From Acetobacter musti (GTDB taxonomy: Bacteria; Pseudomonadota; Alphaproteobacteria; Acetobacterales; Acetobacteraceae), in the NCBI RefSeq assembly GCF_011516835.1, contig NZ_WOTB01000012.1, positions 1-64,000 of the forward strand: a DNA stretch of 64,000 bases, read 5' to 3'. A program made the translations under genes and the position numbers. Positions 7,603 through 16,622 of this stretch are shown piece by piece (positions within the stretch are counted from its first letter, which is position 1; each line of letters opens with the position of its first letter). A model generated the notes under the pieces. That model did no database searches and was not told where the DNA came from. It saw only the letters and a list, made by a program, of their open reading frames with translations.

Positions 7603-9117
7603 TCAGAAATCTTCCCAGCCGTCATCGGAAGAGGCATGCCGGGAAACAGCGCCGGTACGAATCTCTCCATTTTCAGGGATCTCAGGGGCAGAGGGATGTT
7701 TCATCGCGAGAGATTTCGTCCTCTGTGTCGCCGCCGCTATCTTCCCGACCTCATCCCCGATACGAAACTGGGAGACAGCTTCGGCAAGATCCTTTGTTTC
7801 CCGGGTCAGATTATGACTCGCGGCGGTCGTCTCCTCAACCATGGCGGCATTCTGCTGCGTAGTCTGATCCATTTCGCTGATCGCGGCGTTGATCTGCGTG
7901 AGGCTTTCCGCCTGCTCCTGAGCCGATGAAGAAATCGATGCGATCAGATCCGATATCGTTTCCACATTCGCAGATATTTTAGAGAGAGCCGTTCCTGTCT
8001 GCGTCACAAGACTGACGCCTTTCGAAACCTGACGACCCGACAGGGAGATCAGCTCCTTTATATTTTTAGCCGATGTTGCCGATCGTTGCGCGAGAGAGCG
8101 GACTTCCGTCGCGACGACCGCGAAGCCACGCCCCGCATCTCCAGCACGCGCTGCCTCAACCCCGGCATTGAGAGCAAGAAGATTTGTCTGAAAGGCGATC
8201 TCATCCATTACGCCAAGAATATCAGCGACCTTTTTGGAAGAATCCTCAATCTCATGCATTGCGGAAATTGCCGACTGCACGACGGATGAAGACTCCGCCG
8301 CCTGCTCCCTGGCACCTCCGGCGGCTTTTCGCGCATCAAGCGCTGCCTGCGCCGTACGCTGAACGCCGGTTGTCACCGTGCTGACCGAACCGGCTGTTTT
8401 CCCCAGATTGTCGGCCTGCCGCTCCGTGCGACGCGCGAGATCGTCGGATGCCAGAGCGATCTCCGCGGAGCCTGAAGCGATTGTCGAAACACTGGCCGTC
8501 ACTCTTCCCAGCGTATCGGCAAAGCGGTCGGCAGTCGCATTGAAATCTGTCCGAAACTGCTCGAATTCAGGACGAAACGGCTCTGTATAGCGAAAATTCA
8601 GATCGCCTGATGAAAGACGCTGCATGCCGAAAATAAGCTGTCCGACCAGTTCTTCCGTCCATTTCCTCTGCTGCGTACTTTCCTCGGTCAGCTGCTTCTG
8701 GCTGATCTCGGCGGCGCGTGATGCCGCGAGCGCTTCCTCATGGACCCTGGTGTTCTCAACCGACATATTGCGGAATTTTGTCAGCGCCCTGGAAAGACGA
8801 CCCGAGCAGTCCCGGTAATTGTGATACGGAATCGGTTCATCGAGCCTGCCTGCCGCGATTTTCTCAGTGGCGGCTGTAATTTTCTCAAGCGGAGCTACGA
8901 CAGTACTCATTGCAAGCATCAGCGTCACGAAGATAGTGACGATCTGAAACAGGCTGCCGCAGATGGCCGTTGTCGAGACCCAGTGGCTGTAAACCGGCGC
9001 AAAGACAGAGATAACGGAGACGCTCAGCTGAAGCAGGGCCGTAGCAAAAAGAATGCCGAATATTATGTTAATCTTTCTGCGAACAGAAGCGGCAGTTCGC
9101 AGCCACGATAAAGACAT
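7603..9117 (-). CDS. methyl-accepting chemotaxis protein with almost no periplasmic domain
   Basis: The receptor is 504 residues if started at the ATG at 9117, which has GGAG at 8-bp spacing; a longer frame reaches a GTG at 9171 with no clear ribosome site. Two membrane segments (about 16-39 and 51-73) are separated by only about ten residues ([10 protein letters not shown]), so there is no periplasmic ligand domain. A HAMP domain (about 74-125) and a methyl-accepting domain follow, with the kinase-contact hairpin around [20 protein letters not shown]. The C-terminus is DDGWEDF, matching the xWxxF docking pentapeptide for CheR/CheB. It is the first gene of the che operon. Sensing is probably cytoplasmic, in the membrane, or via a partner. 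Confidence 0.93.
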   Translation of the reverse strand: MSLSWLRTAASVRRKINIIFGILFATALLQLSVSVISVFAPVYSHWVSTTAICGSLFQIVTIFVTLMLAMSTVVAPLEKITAATEKIAAGRLDEPIPYHNYRDCSGRLSRALTKFRNMSVENTRVHEEALAASRAAEISQKQLTEESTQQRKWTEELVGQLIFGMQRLSSGDLNFRYTEPFRPEFEQFRTDFNATADRFADTLGRVTASVSTIASGSAEIALASDDLARRTERQADNLGKTAGSVSTVTTGVQRTAQAALDARKAAGGAREQAAESSSVVQSAISAMHEIEDSSKKVADILGVMDEIAFQTNLLALNAGVEAARAGDAGRGFAVVATEVRSLAQRSATSAKNIKELISLSGRQVSKGVSLVTQTGTALSKISANVETISDLIASISSSAQEQAESLTQINAAISEMDQTTQQNAAMVEETTAASHNLTRETKDLAEAVSQFRIGDEVGKIAAATQRTKSLAMKHPSAPEIPENGEIRTGAVSRHASSDDGWEDF

Positions 9118-9534
9118 TCTCTGATCTCCGCAGTTCTCGTCGTGATCTGTTTTTCGGTTGCCCGGACACACGCGGTAAGGCTGCGGAAATTTTATAAAAA
9201 AACAGTTACTTTTTTAACAATATACGGTCGGCCGGCATTGCAGATACCAGAGAAAAGACGTTATTTTTATATTTCAGTTCAACCCTATGATAACTCTGAA
9301 AGATTTACTTTTATTTTAAATTTTAATATTCAAAAGAATACTTCTAATAATACACGGGATAATGATATCCGCAAAAGATGCCGCTTATCAACTTTGGCAT
9401 GACGAAACAAAAAATCCTGTATTCGATACAATATAAACCGGAAAAAGAATCAATCTGATAAGTTATTTTTCCAACAAGGTGAGATTATTTTAAACTTCTG
9501 TAAACTTTGTTAATACGCTGATCTGAAACACTCA
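9118..9534 (-). other. AT-rich leader region upstream of the chemotaxis operon
   Basis: About 400 bp with no credible gene, markedly richer in A and T than the flanking coding DNA (long T and A runs at 9195-9220 and 9300-9355). The operon promoter must lie here or just inside. No convincing sigma-28 or sigma-54 site could be read by eye. Confidence 0.5.
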
Positions 9535-9791
9535 GAGACTGTTTCAAAAGCTTCATCCGGATAAAATCTTTCATAACATACGAATAATATTATGCTTTTT
9601 GTCCCACTTATCCGCTCGTCAGCCAGCCTCAAAAAAAGCACCCACGACAAATCTTTGATAAAAACAATAAAAGTTTTTAGGTGCTGCCTTTTTCCAAAAA
9701 GGCAGCGTCTTCTGAAGCTTTTAAAAAAGCTTCACCAAAATTTCTTTGTGATTTAAAAGAAATTTTATGAAAAGGATTTTGAAACAGTCTC
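9535..9791 (-). mobile_element. MITE-like repeat, full-length copy 2 (inverted)
   Basis: A 257-bp copy in reverse orientation. The ends GAGACTGTTTCAAAAG and TTTTGAAACAGTCTC are inverted repeats of each other. The element is flanked by identical TCA trinucleotides (9532-9534 and 9792-9794), a clean TNA target duplication. The two hairpins lie at about 9682-9740. This is the best-preserved insertion of the family in the window. Confidence 0.85.
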
Positions 9792-10045
9792 TCAGGCTCA
9801 TGCGATAATGAAAAAATGCCCGGCGTGGCCGCACACACAACTCCGACATTAAAGTAACCAGACCCTGTGCAATCCCCTGACATGCCAGTCAGCACTTACT
9901 TTCAATGCCATAACCTTCCGGCCCGTTAATTTACCTCTGATTACGATCACCACCTCACAATTGTGACCCCGTCTGGCGTTCCGGCGACGAAACGCTCTAA
10001 AAAGAACCAGTCTGCTTTTGGTACTCGGTTCTTCCCGGAGGATTC

Positions 10046-12262
10046 ATGTCCGTCCCTCGCGTTGTCGCTCTCGCTGTTCTGGCTTTTCAGATGACATCTG
10101 TTGTGACGACCCGCGCAGCACCGGCACCCGCGAACGAGGCTCCGGATTACCTCTCTGACATTCACGGCGCGGAAGCGCTTGACTGGGTCATGGCCCACAA
10201 CAGGAAAACCTTCGACGCTCTTCAGTCCGACCCGCGCTATTCAGGTTTTTATGCCGACGCGCTGGCTGTGGGACAGAGTCAGGACCGTCTTGCGAAACCC
10301 CGCTTCCTCGGGAAGAACATCTGGAATTTCTGGCAGGACGAACGCCATCCGCGTGGCATCTGGCGGCAGACGACTCTGGCCTCCTACCGGCAGCAGCTCA
10401 CCGGCTGGGTGACGAAACTGGATGTCGACGCCCTCGCGAAGCAGGACCATGAAAACTGGGTCTTTAAAGGCGCGAACTGCCTGGAGCCGAAAGAACGGTA
10501 TTGTCTTGTCAGCCTGTCTGACGGTGGCGAGGACGCGGACACGCTTCGCGAATACGACACCCAGGCCGGACTTTTCGTTCTGAACGGTTTTGCTCTGCCA
10601 CGCTCCAAACAGGCAGTCGGGTGGGTTAACCGGGACACATTGCTGGTCAGCCGTGACTGGGATGGCACAGGAGCCACACTGACGGCGTCAGGTTATCCTT
10701 TCGTCGTGCGACGCGTCATTCGTGGCCAGCCGACCGATCTGGCGATTGAGATCGCCCGCGGAGAAAAGAGCGACGTTTCCGTTGATCCGGTCGTGCTGAC
10801 GGACGGCGACGGAACGCAGCTTCTCCTCATCCACCGGGAGCCGACATTCTTTACGAGCCGCTTCGCGGTCGTTGAAAGCATGGATATCGCATTCCATGGA
10901 AACGGCGCGGGACAGCTCAGATGGCTCACACTGCCAGAGCATATCGAACTGCACGGGATGCTCCACGGGCGGCTGATTCTGTCACTGAATGAAGCATGGA
11001 CGCCGTCCGGTTCGCCGCAGATTCCGTCGGGCAGCCTGGTGTCCGTCGATCCGCACGATCCGGGGCGGGACGCGGAAATATTGTATACGCCAGGCCGGAC
11101 TGAAGCACTGGACGAAGTCGCTGTGACGAAGGATACCGTCGTTGTCACCTATTTTGACAACGTACGCGGTCGCGCCATGGTGCTCCGGTCACCATCCGTT
11201 CCCAGGACTGCTCCGGGGGCCGCCCCGGGAACCACCCCGGGAGCCACATGGTCCCGCGTGGTGCTTCCCCTGCCCGATATGTCGACAGTGCATATTGCTG
11301 ACGCTGACCAGAATTCCGACGCCGCATTCCTGACTGTCGAGGGATATATCGATCCGCCGCAATTATGGCTTGTGGGAGCCAGCCCGGCCGGCGCCGAGAA
11401 GATACGGCAGATGCCGGCTCAGTTCGATGCCAGCGCCCTGACAGTTGAACAGCTCTGGGCGACGTCTTCCGACGGCACGCGCATTCCCTATTTTCTCGTG
11501 CGCCCGAAGGGAATGGTGAAAGACGGATCGCATCCGGTCCTTCTCACGGCTTACGGCGGATTTCAGGCCTCCTACACACCCACCTATGCGCCGGAGATCG
11601 GCCGGCTCTGGCTGGCCCATGGCGGTCTGTATGCCGTCGCCAATATTCGCGGTGGCGGTGAATTTGGTCCCGCATGGCACGAAGCCGGACGCAAGACGCA
11701 CCGGCAGCGCATCTACGATGACTTTGCCGCCGCAGGCCGCGATCTGGTGGCACGGGGAATCACCTCGGTTCGTCATCTCGGCATCCGGGGACGATCCAAT
11801 GGCGGCCTGCTGATGGGTGTCGAGTTTACGGAACACCCGGAACTCTGGAACGCCGTGGTGATCGGCGTGCCGCTGCTGGACATGCTGCATTATGAAACGA
11901 TGGCGGCCGGCGCTTCCTGGGCGGATGAATACGGCTCGATGAGTGATCCGGCGGAGCGGCATTTTCTGGAGTCGATTTCGCCACTTCAGCATCTGAAAGC
12001 AGGCGTGCATTACCCGACGCCGTTTATCTTCACCTCCACAACCGACGACCGCGTGGGACCGGTCCATGCGCGACGGTTCGCAGCCCGGCTGGAAGCCCTC
12101 GGAGCACCGTTTTATTATTACGAGGATACGGAAGGGGGCCATTCGGGAACGGTGAACGCGAAAGAAGTCGCCCATGAACGGGCGCTGGAAGCGGTTTATC
12201 TCTGGCGGCAGCTCAGCGGTTCGGACATCAGTCACGAGGATCTGCCATCCGGGAAACCCTGA
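10046..12262 (+). CDS. exported prolyl oligopeptidase family serine peptidase (S9A)
   Basis: The 738-residue protein starts at an ATG preceded by CGGAGGATTC. An N-terminal signal peptide (hydrophobic stretch, cut near TRAAPAPA, about residue 28) suggests periplasmic export. A beta-propeller domain occupies about residues 90-450 and an alpha/beta-hydrolase domain the rest. The catalytic serine is Ser584 (GRSNGGLLMG), the acid is Asp667 or Asp668 (TTDDRVGP) and the histidine is His699 (EGGHSG). S9A enzymes cut short peptides after proline. A low-complexity insert (PGAAPGTTPGAT, about residues 391-403) sits in the propeller. The gene appears monocistronic, followed directly by a small hairpin and a REP-like element. 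Confidence 0.93.
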   Translation: MSVPRVVALAVLAFQMTSVVTTRAAPAPANEAPDYLSDIHGAEALDWVMAHNRKTFDALQSDPRYSGFYADALAVGQSQDRLAKPRFLGKNIWNFWQDERHPRGIWRQTTLASYRQQLTGWVTKLDVDALAKQDHENWVFKGANCLEPKERYCLVSLSDGGEDADTLREYDTQAGLFVLNGFALPRSKQAVGWVNRDTLLVSRDWDGTGATLTASGYPFVVRRVIRGQPTDLAIEIARGEKSDVSVDPVVLTDGDGTQLLLIHREPTFFTSRFAVVESMDIAFHGNGAGQLRWLTLPEHIELHGMLHGRLILSLNEAWTPSGSPQIPSGSLVSVDPHDPGRDAEILYTPGRTEALDEVAVTKDTVVVTYFDNVRGRAMVLRSPSVPRTAPGAAPGTTPGATWSRVVLPLPDMSTVHIADADQNSDAAFLTVEGYIDPPQLWLVGASPAGAEKIRQMPAQFDASALTVEQLWATSSDGTRIPYFLVRPKGMVKDGSHPVLLTAYGGFQASYTPTYAPEIGRLWLAHGGLYAVANIRGGGEFGPAWHEAGRKTHRQRIYDDFAAAGRDLVARGITSVRHLGIRGRSNGGLLMGVEFTEHPELWNAVVIGVPLLDMLHYETMAAGASWADEYGSMSDPAERHFLESISPLQHLKAGVHYPTPFIFTSTTDDRVGPVHARRFAARLEALGAPFYYYEDTEGGHSGTVNAKEVAHERALEAVYLWRQLSGSDISHEDLPSGKP

Positions 12263-12281
12263 TCAGGCGAAAACCGCCTGA
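12263..12281 (+). terminator. hairpin immediately after the peptidase stop codon
   Basis: TCAGGCG and CGCCTGA form a perfect 7-bp stem with a 5-base loop starting right after the stop codon. No T tract follows, so intrinsic termination is only possible, not shown. Confidence 0.4.
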
Positions 12282-12283
12282 AC

Positions 12284-12337
12284 AAACCGGGATCAAAGGG
12301 ACCGTGTCCCTTTGTGGGGTCCGGGGCAAAGCCCCGC
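12284..12337 (-). repeat. REP-like GC-rich palindromic element
   Basis: Contains AAAGGGACCGTGTCCCTTT and CCGGGGCAAAGCCCCG, the two hairpins of the dispersed family, in minus orientation relative to the 41461 copy. It occupies the first part of the 368-bp gap between the peptidase and the Fe-S gene; the rest of that gap (12338-12630) shows no recognisable gene. Confidence 0.7.
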
Positions 12338-12630
12338 GAAGCCATCCTCCCGTTCAGATATCCGGACACCAGAGATCTTTATTCCCGTTCATTCAGGAAC
12401 ACAGGACGCAGAATCAGCATGCTCCGGAACCCCACCCTGTTCCGTCATCGCTGAAAAACAGCTTCCTCCCGTGACATCCGCTTCATTCGGCTCTGGTCTT
12501 CGCCATACGGGGCTTGCCATTCGGGCGGCGTTGCCACATGTCCTGTCTGTATACAGGACCGTCCGTGTCCTCTTTTATCTCCGGCGTCCGGTCAGCCGTG
12601 CGGGACCGATGCCTTATCTGGAGTCTGGTC

Positions 12631-13194
12631 ATGTTCATCGAGACTGAAGGCACGCCGAACCCGAACACACTGAAATTTCTTCCTGGCCGGGACGTGACCG
12701 GTGACGCCGGCACGGTCGATTTTATCGACGCGGATGCGGTATCCGGCCGGTCGGCTCTGGCCGAGGCCCTCTTTGAACTGCCAGGCGTCTCGCGGGTCTT
12801 CATGGGATCGGATTTCGTCTCCGTGACAAAGGCGGATGAACAGGACTGGGCGGAGCTCAAACCGCTGATCCTGTCGGCTCTGGTCGATCACTTCGTATCC
12901 GGACGTCCGGCTGTCGAAGCCGATGCGGCGGTAACGGAAGACCCGGTCATGCCGGGTGACGAAGAGATCGTTCAGCAGATCAAGGAACTTCTGGAGACGC
13001 GCGTGCGGCCGGCCGTGGCCAGCGACGGCGGCGATATTGTCTTCCGTGGCTACCGGGACGGAATTGTGCGGCTGAGCATGCAGGGCGCCTGCTCGGGCTG
13101 CCCGTCTTCAGGCGCAACGCTGAAGCATGGCGTCGAAAACATGCTGCGGCATTATGTGCCTGAAATCGTGTCGGTCGAGCAGGTTCTGAACTGA
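12631..13194 (+). CDS. nfuA: NfuA/NifU-like iron-sulfur cluster scaffold protein
   Basis: The protein carries or delivers Fe-S clusters to target apoproteins. The ATG at 12631 is chosen because the family nearly always begins MFIQTE-type, here MFIETEGTPNPNTLKFLPG; the frame stays open upstream but without family similarity. The 187 residues comprise an N-terminal Nfu_N domain (about 1-90) and a C-terminal NifU-type domain with the cluster-binding CxxC as Cys154-Cys157 (CSGCPSS). This architecture is the usual alphaproteobacterial and mitochondrial form. It stands alone between gaps; the RutE-like gene begins 174 bp later on the same strand. Confidence 0.92.
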   Translation: MFIETEGTPNPNTLKFLPGRDVTGDAGTVDFIDADAVSGRSALAEALFELPGVSRVFMGSDFVSVTKADEQDWAELKPLILSALVDHFVSGRPAVEADAAVTEDPVMPGDEEIVQQIKELLETRVRPAVASDGGDIVFRGYRDGIVRLSMQGACSGCPSSGATLKHGVENMLRHYVPEIVSVEQVLN

Positions 13195-13368
13195 GACCGT
13201 TTTCCCGTCCTGGAATCCACCGGGAACACAGCCTTTCTGTGATCCTGTTCATTTTCGGAAAACCCCGGCTTCCTCCGCGCACCGGGTCCGTGATCCGGTG
13301 CGCATCGGGGTGGAAAGCCGCCTCCGGCAGAGGTATGCACGGCACGGAACCTGGACGGGGTAAGGTCT

Positions 13369-13950
13369 ATGCCAGTGGATGAGAGCGTATCTGATTGTCT
13401 TTTCCGTAATGCGCGGACACCTTCGCGCTGGAAGGACGAGCCTGTCGCGAACGAAATGCTGCAGACGCTCTATGATCTTGTCAAAATGGGACCGACCTCC
13501 GGGAACTGCTGTCCGGCCCGTTTTGTCTTCCTGACGACACAGGACGTAAAGGAACGGCTGCGTCCGGCCCTGTCAGCAGGCAATGTGGACAAGGCAATGA
13601 CGGCGCCCGTTGTGGCAATCATTGCGTATGATCCTCTGTTTTTCGATTATTTTTCGCAGCTGAACCCGGAACCCGATCTGCGTTCCTGGTTTGCCTCCGA
13701 TGTCGGGCTCGCCGAAGAGACGGCGTTTCGTAACGGCACTCTGCAGGGCGGCTATCTGATCCTCGCGGCCCGGGCGCTGGGACTCGATGCGTTGCCACTG
13801 TCGGGCTTCGACAGCGCGATGGTGGAAGACACATTTCTGGCGGCGGACGGCTGGCGGGCGAATTTCCTTCTCTGCCTGGGCCATGGCGTTCACGACGAAA
13901 CACCACGCGCCGGACGACTTTCCTTCGATGAAGCCTGCCGGCTGCTTTGA
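13369..13950 (+). CDS. nitroreductase-family protein, RutE/HadB-like (putative malonic semialdehyde reductase)
   Basis: A 193-residue member of the NAD(P)H/FMN nitroreductase fold. The segment MGPTSGNCCPARFVF near residues 37-52 and the later AARALGLDALPLSGFD are typical of the RutE/HadB branch, which reduces malonic semialdehyde or 3-hydroxypropionate-related aldehydes. No other rut genes for pyrimidine breakdown are nearby, so the physiological substrate is open. Its TGA overlaps the TTG/GTG start region of tsaB by 4 bp, so it is cotranscribed with tsaB and rimI. Confidence is high for the family and moderate for the substrate. Confidence 0.8.
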   Translation: MPVDESVSDCLFRNARTPSRWKDEPVANEMLQTLYDLVKMGPTSGNCCPARFVFLTTQDVKERLRPALSAGNVDKAMTAPVVAIIAYDPLFFDYFSQLNPEPDLRSWFASDVGLAEETAFRNGTLQGGYLILAARALGLDALPLSGFDSAMVEDTFLAADGWRANFLLCLGHGVHDETPRAGRLSFDEACRLL

Positions 13951-14687
13951 GCGGAAATATAACCTTGCCCGCACAGACCGCTCCTGAACGGATCGTCGTG
14001 CTCGACGCGTCGCCAGCCGGTGAGAAGGTCGGCGCCCGGGTGGCGACCCTGAATGCTGACCTGTCGGTTGTGGCATCGGCAGAGCAGGCAGGGCATGAAG
14101 GCATCGGCGCACTGGCCGTCATGCTGGAGACGTGCCTGAACGAAGCCGGCTGGGAAACGCCTGACCTCGTGGTGGTCGTGATCGGTCCGGGGTCCTTTAC
14201 CGGTCTGCGTACGGCCTGCGCCCTCGCGGCAGGGCTGGCGTTCGGAGCAGGCTGTCCGGTCATGGGAGTGACACGCGGAGAAGCTCTGGCGCCGTCTCTG
14301 GACGCTCTGGTGACGGCGCGGGGGCTGGACGGGTGGCTTTGTATCTGCGGCGCTCGCCGCGGACGCTGGTTCGTGGAAGAATCTTCCTCCCGCAGAGATA
14401 CACTGAGAGACACGCTGGCGGAGGTTATCGCGGTTCAGAGCGCTCTCTGGCGCCCTGAGCCCGGATCATGGCTGCTTGCGGGAGACGCCGCCGCCGAAGC
14501 CCTGGATCAGGCCGGAAACGAGCGATGCCAGATTGCACCGGTTTGTGACGCTGACTTCCGCGGGATCGCACTGGCAGGGCTCGCAAGGCTGAAGGGTGAA
14601 CTGCCCCCGCGCCCGGCCCTGCCGCTCTATGTCGATCCCCCGGAGGCGAAACTGCCTCGTGCCGGTCTGCGGGCGACACCACGATGA
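13947..14687 (+). CDS. tsaB: tRNA threonylcarbamoyladenosine biosynthesis protein TsaB
   Basis: TsaB works with TsaD and TsaE to install t6A at position 37 of ANN-decoding tRNAs. The 246-residue protein has the ASKHA-type fold: VVLDASP near the N-terminus, the diagnostic VVIGPGSFTGLRTACALAAGLAFG around residues 72-95, and a variable C-terminal half. The long frame starts at a TTG overlapping the previous gene; a second TTG at 13965, with GGAAA upstream, would give a start closer to the family norm. It overlaps rimI by 4 bp, the common tsaB-rimI pairing. Confidence 0.9.
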   Translation: MSGNITLPAQTAPERIVVLDASPAGEKVGARVATLNADLSVVASAEQAGHEGIGALAVMLETCLNEAGWETPDLVVVVIGPGSFTGLRTACALAAGLAFGAGCPVMGVTRGEALAPSLDALVTARGLDGWLCICGARRGRWFVEESSSRRDTLRDTLAEVIAVQSALWRPEPGSWLLAGDAAAEALDQAGNERCQIAPVCDADFRGIALAGLARLKGELPPRPALPLYVDPPEAKLPRAGLRATPR

Positions 14688-15151
14688 TGCCCGGAGTGAT
14701 GTCCGGTTCTTCCGTGGACATCGTCGAAGCCGGGGTCATTTTTTGTGATATTTTCTCCGAGATTCATGCCGAGAGTTTCCAGGAGAATGAACGATGGTCT
14801 TCTCCGGCATTCAGATCATTTTTTGATCAGCCTGGAACGCTGGCTCTGATCGCTTCGGTCAATGGCGAACCGGCCGGATTCATCCTTGCGCGACAGGTCT
14901 CGGATGAGGCGGAGATTCTCACACTTGCCGTACGCCGCATGTTCCGGCGTCAGGGCATTGCCGGTGGACTGATCGGTGCATTGCAGAACAGGCTGCGGGA
15001 GATTCGGCCGATCCGTCTCTTCCTGGAGGTCTCGACGCTGAATGAGGCGGCGAAAGCGCTTTATCATGTCACCGGTTTTGAAAAAGCAGGCCACAGGCCA
15101 CGGTATTACGCGGACGGATCGGGGGCGGATATCATGATATGGGAGCCGTAA
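14684..15151 (+). CDS. rimI: ribosomal-protein-alanine N-acetyltransferase RimI
   Basis: RimI acetylates the N-terminal alanine of ribosomal protein S18. The 155-residue GNAT protein contains the acetyl-CoA loop pattern RRQGIAGGLIGAL near residues 88-100 and the motif-B segment EVSTLNEAAKALYHVTGFEKAG typical of RimI. The first two in-frame ATGs are adjacent (14684, 14687) and a third lies at 14699; the first overlaps the tsaB stop by 4 bp and is favoured for coupling. Last gene of the operon; a truncated MITE lies downstream. Confidence 0.85.
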   Translation: MMPGVMSGSSVDIVEAGVIFCDIFSEIHAESFQENERWSSPAFRSFFDQPGTLALIASVNGEPAGFILARQVSDEAEILTLAVRRMFRRQGIAGGLIGALQNRLREIRPIRLFLEVSTLNEAAKALYHVTGFEKAGHRPRYYADGSGADIMIWEP

Positions 15152-15216
15152 GGCACGGGACCTGTATTTTCGGCTATTTTCGGCCCGCCTCAGCCATGCT
15201 CAAAGAGCACTTACTG

Positions 15217-15344
15217 TAAAAGTTTCCGGGTGCTGCTTTTTTTTCAGAGAGGCGGTGTCTTCTGAAGCTTTTTGAAAAAAGCTTCACCAAAAACTTCTTT
15301 GTATTTTACAGAAAATTTCACGGGCAGGCTTTTAAGCCCGTCTC
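15217..15344 (-). mobile_element. MITE-like repeat, truncated copy
   Basis: Only the hairpin-bearing half remains, in reverse orientation, ending in GGCTTTTAAGCCCGTCTC at 15344 and followed by TGA. The other half, including the second terminal repeat, is missing. It lies between rimI and the tRNA. Confidence 0.7.
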
Positions 15345-15417
15345 TGAGAAATAATACCGGTGGCAGGTACTGTCTCGCCCTGTGACACCGGCTGTTTCTG
15401 ACGATGTTACAGAAATC

Positions 15418-15493
15418 TGGTGGAGCCAATGAGAATCGAACTCACGACCTCCTGAATGCCATTCAGGCGCTCTCCCAACTGAGCTATGGCCCC
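15418..15493 (-). tRNA. tRNA-Ala (anticodon GGC)
   Basis: The minus strand folds as a cloverleaf: acceptor GGGGCCA/TGGCTCC with the G3:U70 pair that identifies alanine tRNAs, D arm TAGCTCAGTTGGGAGAGC, anticodon stem CCTGA/TCAGG around loop ATGGCAT (anticodon GGC), and T arm with GTTCGATTC. CCA is encoded at 15418-15420. Confidence 0.95.
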
Positions 15494-15596
15494 GCTCGCG
15501 AACCATGTCATCAGACACGCATCGGAGTGCGGGCGATATAGCGGGGGAAATTCTTTCTGACAAGCCCTGAATGGCGGCCCGCATCACGGAATGATT

Positions 15597-16256
15597 TCAT
15601 CCGGCGAGAATGCCGTGTTCCCGAAGCGCATGAAACAGCGGCAGCAGAGGAAGTCCAAGGATCGCGCTGTGATCGCCGCTGATGCGTTCAAAGAAGTGAA
15701 TACCGGGTCCTTCGAGGCGATAGGCGCCCACACAGGAAAGACAGGCGCCTCCGTCGAGAGCGAAACAGGTCTCCAGAAAATCGTCGGAAAACAGGCGCAT
15801 GGTCAGAGCCGGCGTCGACACATGATGCCAGAAAACGCTCCCTTTCCGGCACAGGACGACAGCGGAATGCAGGTGATGAGTGCGTCCGCGAAGCCGGCGA
15901 AGCTGATCGAGAGCCTCTTCGGGCGAGCCCGGTTTATCGAACCAGACGCCGTCGCAACTCAGCATCTGATCGGCGCCGATAATCACGGCATCAGGATCGG
16001 CGAGCGTGTCGGAAACAGCCTGTGCCTTGGCGCTGGCAAGACGGACCGCAACATTCTGCGGCGTATCGCCTGCCGCCTGTCCCACCTCTTTGAGAATGGT
16101 CTCATCGACGCCGGCGACCCGCACCTCAAACGGAAGACCGCTGCCGGCCAGAAGAGAACGGCGCGCCGCCGAACCGCTGGCCAGGACGAGACGTGTACTA
16201 ATGCGGAGGAGAGAAAGCGTCAGTACTTCATTTTCTCCCGAATTCGTTTCGATCAT
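15597..16256 (-). CDS. maf: Maf family nucleotide pyrophosphatase
   Basis: Maf/YhdE/YceF proteins hydrolyse dTTP, UTP or modified NTPs to monophosphates and have been linked to septum control. The 219-residue protein shows LVLASGSAARRSLLAGSG near residues 23-40, the VDETI segment and IIGADQMLSCDG with the conserved Asp. The start ATG at 16256 has AAGG-type sequences upstream. It is divergent from hemE across the candidate replication origin, a layout shared with other alphaproteobacteria, where maf, hemE and replication genes cluster. The exact substrate class (dTTP or 7-methyl-GTP type) is not decided here. Confidence 0.9.
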   Translation of the reverse strand: MIETNSGENEVLTLSLLRISTRLVLASGSAARRSLLAGSGLPFEVRVAGVDETILKEVGQAAGDTPQNVAVRLASAKAQAVSDTLADPDAVIIGADQMLSCDGVWFDKPGSPEEALDQLRRLRGRTHHLHSAVVLCRKGSVFWHHVSTPALTMRLFSDDFLETCFALDGGACLSCVGAYRLEGPGIHFFERISGDHSAILGLPLLPLFHALREHGILAG

Positions 16257-16622
16257 TCCTTTTGCGCCTTCCTCAGATTACCCGACTCGGAAACACATCC
16301 GCTTCTGAGGCACGTTAGTACTTCAGTGAGTACTATGCCGGGTACTTTGTACGGTGATGGGGTACACGGGGACAGTACGGGAAAACGGCGTGATGGGTAC
16401 CGAGTACCGTGGACAAGTGGTACAACCCCGGACGCGGTGAGTTGTACACAGGCGCCTGGGCGGAATTTCTGGATAAGTCAGAAAAGTGACGCTTTTTCAA
16501 GAACCTCCAATCTGTACACATCTGGGGAAAGATGGGGTACATTTTCGGAACAGTGGGTACCCCGTCATCCACAGGCCCTATAATCAACTCAACATTTCTT
16601 TATTCTCTTTTCTTGTTTAGAG
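16257..16622. other. oriC: candidate chromosomal replication origin (oriC)
   Basis: A 366-bp gap between maf and hemE. It holds several DnaA-box-like 9-mers: TCATCCACA at 16565-16573 and, on the other strand, TCTGGATAA at 16468-16476 (each one mismatch from TTATCCACA or its complement), with weaker CGTGGACAA at 16408, TTGTACACA at 16442 and CTGTACACA at 16512. Thirteen GTAC tetramers lie between 16318 and 16560. An AT-rich stretch at 16580-16620 could unwind. In Caulobacter the origin adjoins hemE. The nearby par/mnm block and the divergent gene orientation support the call; function is inferred. Confidence 0.7.

Noticed and set aside
11211..11250. repetitive PGAAPGTTPGAT-coding segment in the peptidase as a possible repeat element
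   Set aside because: It is a short in-frame low-complexity insert with no flanking repeat; not a mobile element.
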